NCBI GenBank assembly: GCA_002364615.1
Contig: DEYP01000025.1
Location: 310,001 to 374,000 of the forward strand
Source: Arsukibacterium sp. UBA3155
Lineage (GTDB): Bacteria; Pseudomonadota; Gammaproteobacteria; Enterobacterales; Alteromonadaceae
Reading direction: 5' to 3'
Length of the DNA stretch: 64,000 nt
Each line of letters begins with the position of its first letter. The stretch's first letter is position 1. Positions 57,957 to 64,000 of the stretch are shown here, piece after piece. The notes below the pieces were generated by a model, which did no database searches, was not told where the DNA came from, and was given only the letters and a program-made list of their open reading frames with translations. The position numbers and the translations under genes were made by a program.

Positions 57957-59171
57957 TTAGTGCGCTACCCATGCCACAGTGTTTAAATCAATACCGTCTT
58001 TGAACATGTCCCATAACGGTGACATTTCACGTAGTTTATCAATCGCCTGGTGGACGATTTTAATGGTATGGTCAATTTGCGCTTCAGTAGTAAACCGGCC
58101 AATACTAAAACGGATAGAACTGTGAGCCAGCTCGTCATTTAAGCCCAGCGCCCGCAATACATAGGAAGGCTCTAAACTGGCCGACGTACAGGCTGAACCT
58201 GACGATACCGCAATGTCTTTTAACGCCATTATCAGCGATTCGCCTTCAACGAAATTAAAGCTGATATTGGTAATACCCGGCACTCGTGGGGCGCTGTCAC
58301 CATTTAAGTACACTTGCTCAATATCTTTAATGCCATCCCATAGGCGATCACGCAGTGTAGTAATACGTTCACGCTCAGCCGCCATTTCTTCCTTGGCTAA
58401 CCGGAATGCCTCACCCATAGCCGCGATTTGGTGCGGCGCCAGGGTGCCTGAACGCATACCACGTTCATGGCCACCACCATGGGTTTGTGCTTCTAAACGG
58501 ATACGCGGTTTGCGACGCACATATAACGCGCCAATCCCTTTAGGGCCATAGGTTTTGTGGCCGGAGAACGACATTAAGTCGACTTTAAGACTTTGCAGAT
58601 CGATATCCACTTTACCGGTAGCCTGAGCCGCGTCGACATGAAATACAATGCCTTTACTACGGCACAGTTCACCAATGGCCGCAATATCCTGAATAACGCC
58701 AATTTCGTTATTCACAAACATAATACTTACGACGGAAGTTTCCGGACGCATGGCCGCTTCTAACTTGGTAAGATCAACCAGACCATTACTTTCGACTTCA
58801 AGATACGTCACTTCAAAACCTTCACGCTCAAGCTGACGCATGGTGTCAAGTACCGCTTTATGTTCGGTTTTGGCAGTAATTAAATGCTTACCCTTTTTCT
58901 TGTAAAACTGAGCTGCGCCTTTAATGGCCAGATTATTTGATTCGGTAGCGCCAGAGGTAAACACAATTTCACGCGGATCAGCGTTAACCAGTTCTGCGAT
59001 CTGGCTACGGGCTATTTCCACAGACTCTTCTGCTTGCCAGCCAAACCGGTGCGAACGTGAGGCAGGGTTACCAAACTCGCCATCCATCGTCAGGTATTGC
59101 ATCATTTTTTCGGCCACACGCGGATCAACCGGGGTGGTCGCCGCATAGTCCAGATAAATAGGTAGCTTCAT
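57957..59171 (-). CDS. iscS: cysteine desulfurase IscS
   Basis: 404 residues from [17 protein letters not shown]; the 34 upstream codons of the open frame belong to the iscR-iscS intergenic region and iscR. PLP is bound by Lys in [12 protein letters not shown], and the persulfide Cys is in [10 protein letters not shown] near residue 328. It supplies sulfur for clusters and tRNA thiolation. It is the second gene of iscRSUA. Confidence 0.98.
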   Translation of the reverse strand: MKLPIYLDYAATTPVDPRVAEKMMQYLTMDGEFGNPASRSHRFGWQAEESVEIARSQIAELVNADPREIVFTSGATESNNLAIKGAAQFYKKKGKHLITAKTEHKAVLDTMRQLEREGFEVTYLEVESNGLVDLTKLEAAMRPETSVVSIMFVNNEIGVIQDIAAIGELCRSKGIVFHVDAAQATGKVDIDLQSLKVDLMSFSGHKTYGPKGIGALYVRRKPRIRLEAQTHGGGHERGMRSGTLAPHQIAAMGEAFRLAKEEMAAERERITTLRDRLWDGIKDIEQVYLNGDSAPRVPGITNISFNFVEGESLIMALKDIAVSSGSACTSASLEPSYVLRALGLNDELAHSSIRFSIGRFTTEAQIDHTIKIVHQAIDKLREMSPLWDMFKDGIDLNTVAWVAH

Positions 59172-59190
59172 TGTTGGCTCCGTATTGCGC

Positions 59191-59673
59191 TTACAGCTGG
59201 CAACTGACTTTAATATCAGTTGCAGGATTTTTAACGTTGCGACTATTCTGCCGCTGTGCAATCGTTTGCACATCTTGCTGGCTAACCAAAGCTGCCAGGC
59301 TGATATTGGTCAGAAAGTCTTCTATTCGATGACTTAAATCATGCCACAAGGTGTGAGTCAGACACTTAGCACCGCTCTGGCAATCAGATTTACCCTGACA
59401 GCGCGTGGCGTCTACTGACTCGTCTACTGCCGCAATGACAGCGGAGATAGAAATAGCCTCAGGAGCCAGACCCAACTGGTAACCACCACCCGGACCACGC
59501 ACACTGCTGACTAAACCCTGTTTACGCAAGCGAGCGAATAATTGTTCAAGATAAGATAACGAAATACCCTGCCGCTCAGAAATATCGGCCAGCGGCACCG
59601 GACCTTGTCCAGCGTGCAATGCCACGTCAAGCATGGCAGTAACGGCATAGCGACCTTTCGAGGTTAGTCTCAT
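59191..59673 (-). CDS. iscR: Fe-S cluster assembly transcriptional regulator IscR
   Basis: 160 residues from [16 protein letters not shown], with AGGGAG before the ATG. It is an Rrf2-family winged helix with cluster ligands in [16 protein letters not shown] (three Cys and His). The [2Fe-2S] form represses its own operon at Type 1 sites, two of which overlap the predicted promoter just upstream. It is the first gene of the isc operon. Confidence 0.98.
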   Translation of the reverse strand: MRLTSKGRYAVTAMLDVALHAGQGPVPLADISERQGISLSYLEQLFARLRKQGLVSSVRGPGGGYQLGLAPEAISISAVIAAVDESVDATRCQGKSDCQSGAKCLTHTLWHDLSHRIEDFLTNISLAALVSQQDVQTIAQRQNSRNVKNPATDIKVSCQL

Positions 59674-59700
59674 ATCAAGCTCCCTGACTACATAGGCGCT

Positions 59701-59728
59701 ATTGTACAATCCTGACTGTTTTAGTCAA
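59701..59728 (-). promoter_or_regulatory. predicted isc operon promoter
   Basis: On the minus strand TTGACT (59723-59728) lies 16 bases from TACAAT (59701-59706), close to the sigma70 consensus, 28 bases upstream of the iscR ATG. It overlaps an IscR box. Confidence 0.8.
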
Positions 59729-59732
59729 GTAT
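59708..59732 (-). promoter_or_regulatory. IscR Type 1 binding site, promoter-overlapping
   Basis: The minus-strand 25-mer begins ATACTTGACTAAAACAGTC and ends AGGATT. It follows the E. coli Type 1 IscR consensus (ATA..YGACT...AGTC...TAT) nearly throughout. It covers the -35 element and spacer, so the bound regulator would block RNA polymerase. Confidence 0.85.
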
Positions 59733-59757
59733 ATATCCTAGTAACCTGGTCAGGTAT
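59733..59757 (-). promoter_or_regulatory. second, weaker IscR Type 1 site
   Basis: Directly adjoining the first site, the minus-strand 25-mer begins ATACCTGACC and ends TAGGATAT. It matches the consensus at most but not all positions. Two or three tandem sites are the rule at iscR promoters of enterics. Confidence 0.55.
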
Positions 59758-59774
59758 TACGTAACACGATGCGG

Positions 59775-60584
59775 CTAGATACCGGGATCAAAGGCTTCAA
59801 CTTCTTTGCGACGCTGCTCTGCAGCATGCTGTTCAGCCCGCTTAAAATCTTCTTCCGGCAAATCCAGTTCGGGCATTTCAGCACAAACGTTGCCCCCCAG
59901 GCTGTTAACACTGCTGCACAGCTCGGCCACTTTGTTATCCAGCAGATGAATATGGTCCAGCAAGGTACCAATTGCACTGGCGACCGGATCAGGGTTTTCA
60001 GCAGAAACAGCATAGGCATCAAAGCCAAACTTCTTCGCCAGATGTTGGCGCTGTTCGCTCACTTTTGCTGCGACCTTGGCGACGACTCGTCCCGGAATGC
60101 CCACCACGGTCGCCCCGGCCGGTACGTCCCGCACGACCACGGCATTTGAGCCAATACGGGCATTTTCGCCAACCAGTAACGGCCCCAGCACTTTAGCGCC
60201 AGCACCAATTACTACGCCGTTAGCCAGCGTAGGATGGCGCTTACCCGGGTTCCAACTGGTACCGCCCAGTGTCACCCCATGATACAGCGTGCAGTCATCA
60301 CCAATTTCAGCCGTTTCGCCAATCACCACGCCCATACCATGGTCAATAAAAAAACGCCGGCCAATCTTCGCGCCCGGATGAATTTCCACCCCGGTGAGCC
60401 AGCGGGCAATTGTACTTAAAAAGCGGGCCAGCCATTTAAGGTTTGCCCGCCACAGTTTATGGTTGAGCCGGTGCCACCAGATGGCATGCAACCCCGGGTA
60501 GTTAGTCAGTACCTCAAAGGTACTGCGTGCCGCCGGATCCCGGTCAAACACACTTTTTATATCTTCTCTGATACCCGCGAACAT
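59775..60584 (-). CDS. cysE: serine O-acetyltransferase
   Basis: 269 residues from [13 protein letters not shown], with AAGGAG before this ATG. An N-terminal helical domain precedes the left-handed beta-helix with hexapeptide repeats ([39 protein letters not shown]). The catalytic His lies in IDHGMG. It makes O-acetylserine for cysteine synthesis and so provides the substrate of IscS indirectly. It lies 4 bases after trmJ and upstream of iscR. Confidence 0.97.
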   Translation of the reverse strand: MFAGIREDIKSVFDRDPAARSTFEVLTNYPGLHAIWWHRLNHKLWRANLKWLARFLSTIARWLTGVEIHPGAKIGRRFFIDHGMGVVIGETAEIGDDCTLYHGVTLGGTSWNPGKRHPTLANGVVIGAGAKVLGPLLVGENARIGSNAVVVRDVPAGATVVGIPGRVVAKVAAKVSEQRQHLAKKFGFDAYAVSAENPDPVASAIGTLLDHIHLLDNKVAELCSSVNSLGGNVCAEMPELDLPEEDFKRAEQHAAEQRRKEVEAFDPGI

Positions 60585-60588
60585 CGCC

Positions 60589-61350
60589 TTACTCCTTCTG
60601 AGTATTGCTATCAACCTTTTCCAGACGCTGCATTGAGGTTAAAATGCCCCGCAGAATGTTGTATTCAGCCTCTTCTGGCCGGGCCCGGTTAAACAACCGC
60701 TTTAATTTGGTCATCACCACACCCGGGTGCTGTTTAATGATAAATCCGGTGTGCTGCAACGCCGTTTCCAGATGCTGATAAAAATTTTCCATTTGCTCTG
60801 AACTCGGATAGGCTGCTAACTCGGTATCGGTAGGTACGGGCTCATGCTCCAGGTAGGCCATTCTTAGCTCATAGCAAACAATTTGCACTGCCATTGCCAG
60901 ATTCAGTGAGCTGTACTGTGGGTTAGCCGCAATACAGACATGGTAATGACACAGCTGTAGCTCTTCATTACTAAGGCCACTGGATTCCCGGCCAAACACT
61001 ACAGCCACCGGCTTGTCACTCTGGGCAATGGCGAGCTTGGCACATTGCCGCGGATCCAGCATTGGCCAGCTCAATGTGCGGGAGCGGGCACTACTACCAA
61101 CCACTAATGCACAGTCAGCCACGGCTTCAGCCAGCGTCTCAAAGGTCTTGGCCGCGGCCAGGATCTCACTGGCGCCGGCTGCCAACGCATAAGCCTGGCC
61201 ATCCGGGACAGTTTTTGGTGCCACCAGACATAGCTGCGACAGGCCCATGGTTTTCATCGCCCGTGCAACCGAGCCTATATTGCCAGTATGAGTCGTTCCT
61301 ACCAGCACCACTTTTATATTGTCTAAGGCAGACACCACATTACTGTCCAT
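60589..61350 (-). CDS. trmJ: tRNA (cytidine/uridine-2'-O-)-methyltransferase TrmJ
   Basis: 253 residues from [20 protein letters not shown]. The open frame is 41 codons longer, but that part lacks family features. It is a SPOUT methyltransferase with [20 protein letters not shown] at the start, and the trefoil-knot motifs [15 protein letters not shown] and [16 protein letters not shown]. It methylates position 32 of tRNAs. It precedes cysE in an apparent operon. Confidence 0.97.
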   Translation of the reverse strand: MDSNVVSALDNIKVVLVGTTHTGNIGSVARAMKTMGLSQLCLVAPKTVPDGQAYALAAGASEILAAAKTFETLAEAVADCALVVGSSARSRTLSWPMLDPRQCAKLAIAQSDKPVAVVFGRESSGLSNEELQLCHYHVCIAANPQYSSLNLAMAVQIVCYELRMAYLEHEPVPTDTELAAYPSSEQMENFYQHLETALQHTGFIIKQHPGVVMTKLKRLFNRARPEEAEYNILRGILTSMQRLEKVDSNTQKE

Positions 61351-61531
61351 ACGGAAAACCCGATAACACTTCATCGAAAAGGCTGGCATTCTAGCATAGG
61401 CCTTGCCATTTGTTGATTGAAATTTAGCAGTCTGGCCATCTAAATGCGCCAACTGCCCCTTGTCGATAATCACTGCAATTACGCGACTGCTTTGCTAAAC
61501 TAGCGCGACTTTTAACAAAGAGAGCCTGAAG

Positions 61532-62356
61532 ATGAAAACACTTAGCAAAGTTATAACGTTATCAGCAATACTCTTGGCCCTGCCGGTACTGGCAGATAGC
61601 AACACCGATGCATTGCAACAAGCGGCAGACCATCATGTTCGCAGCGAACAAAACAAAAACCGTGACCAATACCGTAACCCGGTGCAAACTCTGGCATTTT
61701 TTGAAGTGACCCCCAAAAGCACTGTGGTGGAAATATCTCCCGGCGGTGGTTGGTACACTGAAATTCTGGCCCCGTTACTGGCAGCCCATGGTAAATATTA
61801 TGCTGCGCATTTTCCTGCCGATAGCAGTTCCGATTATTACAAAAGAAACCTGGCAGCCTTTAAAGAAAAGCTTGCCGCTAATCCCATCTACAGTCGGGTA
61901 GAACTGACCGCGTTTGCCCCTGGCAACAGCAGTGACATTGCGCCAGCCGGCAGTGCTGATGTCGTGTTGACCTTTCGGAACCTGCATAACTGGTATGGTC
62001 AGGGTGGTGACGAGGGTATGGTAGCCATTTTTAAAGATTTTTATAAAGCGTTAAAGCCGGGTGGTGTGCTGGGAGTGGTTGAGCACCGTTTACCTGCGGA
62101 AAAAGCGAACGGTGAATGGACCAGAAGTGGATATTTTCCGCAGCAGCTGACCATCACTCTGGCCGAACAGGCAGGTTTTGTACTGGAAGATAGCAGCGAG
62201 ATAAATGCGAATCCCAAAGACAACGCTGATCACCCAAAAGGCGTGTGGACACTGCCACCAGTAATGCGGCTTGGTGAAGAAGACAAAGCGAAATATCAGG
62301 CGATTGGTGAGAGCGATCGTATGACCTTAAAATTTCGTAAACCTGTAGCACAATAG
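61532..62356 (+). CDS. exported methyltransferase-fold protein (COG4798-like)
   Basis: 274 residues. A signal peptide (hydrophobic about 9-20, cleavage near VLADS) precedes a class I methyltransferase-like domain with motif I VVEISPGGGWYTEILAPLLA, DVVLTFRNLHNWYG, and the post-motif stretch LKPGGVLGVVEHRLP. SAM is not known to be available in the periplasm, so the catalytic role is unclear. Homologues with signal peptides are common in gammaproteobacteria and marine bacteria. It precedes purD by 15 bases and is probably co-transcribed with it. Confidence 0.85.
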   Translation: MKTLSKVITLSAILLALPVLADSNTDALQQAADHHVRSEQNKNRDQYRNPVQTLAFFEVTPKSTVVEISPGGGWYTEILAPLLAAHGKYYAAHFPADSSSDYYKRNLAAFKEKLAANPIYSRVELTAFAPGNSSDIAPAGSADVVLTFRNLHNWYGQGGDEGMVAIFKDFYKALKPGGVLGVVEHRLPAEKANGEWTRSGYFPQQLTITLAEQAGFVLEDSSEINANPKDNADHPKGVWTLPPVMRLGEEDKAKYQAIGESDRMTLKFRKPVAQ

Positions 62357-62371
62357 AAAACGGAAACCCCG

Positions 62372-63661
62372 ATGAAAGTATTGGTAATCGGCGGCGGCGG
62401 CCGCGAACATGCTCTGGCCTGGAAAGCCGCGCAATCTCCTCTGGTTAGTCAGGTATTCGTGGCTCCTGGCAATGCTGGCACAGCACTGGAAACAAACCTG
62501 CACAATGTCGACATTGCTGCCGATGATGTGCCGGCGTTACTGGCATTTGCTACTGAGCAACATATTCAGCTCACTATCGTTGGCCCGGAAGCGCCACTGG
62601 CAAAAGGGGTAGTTGATGTGTTTCGCGAAAAGGGTATGGCTATTTTTGGCCCAACTCAGGCGGCGGCACAACTGGAAAGCTCAAAAGCGTTTGCCAAAGA
62701 CTTTCTGGCACGACACCACATCCCCACCGCCGCTTACCAAAACTTCACCGAAGTTGCCCCAGCCAAGGCTTTTGTTAAGCAATTGGGCATGCCCATTGTG
62801 ATTAAAGCCGACGGCCTCGCCGCCGGCAAAGGGGTAATTATTGCTCAGACAGAAGCCGAAGCATTTGCGGCTATTGACGATATGCTGTCCGGTAACAAGT
62901 TTGGCGACGCAGGTAGCCGGGTTGTCGTTGAAGAGTTTTTACATGGCGAAGAAGCTTCCTTTATTGTGATGGTCGATGGCGAACATGCACTGGCATTTGC
63001 CTCATCGCAGGATCACAAAGCGCGGGATAACGGCGACAAAGGCCCTAATACCGGCGGTATGGGAGCATATTCTCCAGCACCAGTGGTAACGCCTGCCGTG
63101 CATGATTGGGTAATGCAGCAAGTTATTTACCCCACAGTTCGCGGCATGGCCGCAGAGGGTAATGTGTTTACCGGCTTTTTGTATGCAGGCCTGATGATTG
63201 CGCCGGATGGTTCTGCCAAGGTACTGGAATTTAACTGCCGGTTTGGCGATCCGGAAACGCAGCCTATTATGCTGCGACTGGAATCTGATCTGGTTGCGTT
63301 ATGCCAGGCAGCGGTTACTGGCAAGCTGGACCAAATCAGCATCAGGTTCACGGAGCAGGCTGCCGTGGGTGTGGTGCTGGCAGCAGGTGGATACCCGGAT
63401 AGCTACGCCAAAGGCATTGAAATTAAAGGCTTAGATGGCATTGATACCAGCAACGCCAAAGTATTTCATGCCGGTACGGCGCTTGTAGATGATAAAGTAC
63501 TGACTAACGGTGGCCGGGTACTGTGTGCTACAGCCCTGGGCGCAAATGTTAGTGACGCGCAGCAGGCAGCTTATGAGCTTGCCAGCCATATCAGCTGGGA
63601 CGGTATGTTTTACCGCAGCGACATTGGTTATCGTGCGGTTGCCCGTGAACAAAAAAAATAA
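62372..63661 (+). CDS. purD: phosphoribosylamine-glycine ligase
   Basis: 429 residues, standard length. It begins MKVLVIGGGGREHALAWKAA, and the ATP-grasp region includes IVIKADGLAAGKGVIIAQ and HKARDNGDKGPNTGGMGAYS, with metal ligands in EFNCRFGDPETQ. It makes glycinamide ribonucleotide in de novo purine synthesis. purH, its usual neighbour, is not upstream here. Confidence 0.98.
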   Translation: MKVLVIGGGGREHALAWKAAQSPLVSQVFVAPGNAGTALETNLHNVDIAADDVPALLAFATEQHIQLTIVGPEAPLAKGVVDVFREKGMAIFGPTQAAAQLESSKAFAKDFLARHHIPTAAYQNFTEVAPAKAFVKQLGMPIVIKADGLAAGKGVIIAQTEAEAFAAIDDMLSGNKFGDAGSRVVVEEFLHGEEASFIVMVDGEHALAFASSQDHKARDNGDKGPNTGGMGAYSPAPVVTPAVHDWVMQQVIYPTVRGMAAEGNVFTGFLYAGLMIAPDGSAKVLEFNCRFGDPETQPIMLRLESDLVALCQAAVTGKLDQISIRFTEQAAVGVVLAAGGYPDSYAKGIEIKGLDGIDTSNAKVFHAGTALVDDKVLTNGGRVLCATALGANVSDAQQAAYELASHISWDGMFYRSDIGYRAVAREQKK

Positions 63662-63670
63662 GGCGAAAGC

Positions 63671-64000
63671 ATGCGCGTCGTAATGTTAATACCGCTATTG
63701 GCGGTGCTGCTTAGCCTTGGTGCTTGCAGCAAATCAGAACCATTAAGCTGCGATGGGACATATCAACCCATTGCGCTTATTCAGGGCAAGTCAGATCAAA
63801 GCCCGTTACTGGGTCAGCAAGTCGTGACTCGCGGCGTGGTTATTGCCAGCGTTTACCCTGACTCACCGCTGCCTGGTCTGATGCTGCAAAGCCTTAACGC
63901 TGATGCTGATCCGCTTACCTCTGAGGGCCTGTTCATTCAGCTGGCTGAGCCAGGTGAATATCAGCAGGGTGAGTTGCTGTTGTTACAGGGAACCGTTGCT
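63671..64000 (+). CDS. lipoprotein with ExeM/NucH-like endonuclease N-terminus (cut by window edge)
   Basis: It starts at ATG 63671, 9 bases after purD, with AAGGCGAAAGC as ribosome-binding region. The 110 visible residues have a lipobox LSLGACSK (Cys about 19), followed by IALIQGKSDQSPLLGQQVVT and RGVVIASVYPD. This is the OB-fold entry seen at the N-terminus of ExeM/NucH-type extracellular endonucleases. The nuclease domain itself would lie beyond the window, so the name is provisional. Confidence 0.7.
   Translation, partial: MRVVMLIPLLAVLLSLGACSKSEPLSCDGTYQPIALIQGKSDQSPLLGQQVVTRGVVIASVYPDSPLPGLMLQSLNADADPLTSEGLFIQLAEPGEYQQGELLLLQGTVA

Overview
The window is chromosomal DNA of a gammaproteobacterium. 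The gene order trmJ-cysE-iscRSUA-hscBA-fdx-ndk-rlmN-pilW-rodZ-ispG-hisS-yfgM-bamB-der is typical of Alteromonadales. Together with rdgC, a DUF3545 protein, a thr attenuator and a REP-associated transposase, it suggests a relative of Rheinheimera, Arsukibacterium or Alishewanella. This is inferred from family recognition and synteny, not from a database search. No rRNA, tRNA or CRISPR array was seen.

Layout. 1-6952 is a sugar-acid catabolic cluster: class II aldolase, enolase-superfamily dehydratase, amidohydrolase lactonase and SDR dehydrogenase. It is broken by about 3 kb of accessory DNA (2258-5315). That insert holds a REP-associated tyrosine transposase with tandem repeats of its own 3' end, displaced and diverged 3' ends of the dehydratase and amidohydrolase genes, and several small membrane-protein genes. 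Most of these small genes are directly preceded on the same strand by a short truncated reading frame, resembling a graveyard of orphan toxin-tail/immunity cassettes. 7117-12969 holds a DUF3545 gene, ung and the thrLABC operon, with a complete leader-peptide attenuator. 13024-21548 is a signalling block: diguanylate cyclase, CheC-like protein, response regulator, two sensor kinases, an HDOD protein and rdgC. 21570-24891 pairs an HAE3-type RND permease with an MlaA lipoprotein. 25101-29698 holds guaA, guaB and divergent xseA.

29786-38610 is accessory. It has a three-gene ATGA-coupled operon encoding an unknown cytoplasmic-type protein and two paralogous exported proteins. Next comes a secreted YHYH-domain protein whose frame is cut by TGA at the position where the family normally has Cys, and then a tripartite RND efflux operon (outer membrane factor, adaptor, pump). 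38819-43689 holds a ChaC-like enzyme, a DUF4824/DUF2157-like pair and a large Orn/Lys/Arg decarboxylase.

43706-61350 is the conserved housekeeping and Fe-S assembly run, all on the minus strand. It includes a PilW-type TPR lipoprotein with a long Ala/Gln/Glu-rich linker and two C-terminal LysM domains, and an isc promoter overlapped by two adjacent Type 1 IscR boxes. The right end holds a secreted methyltransferase-fold protein, purD and the start of an ExeM/NucH-like lipoprotein that runs off the window.
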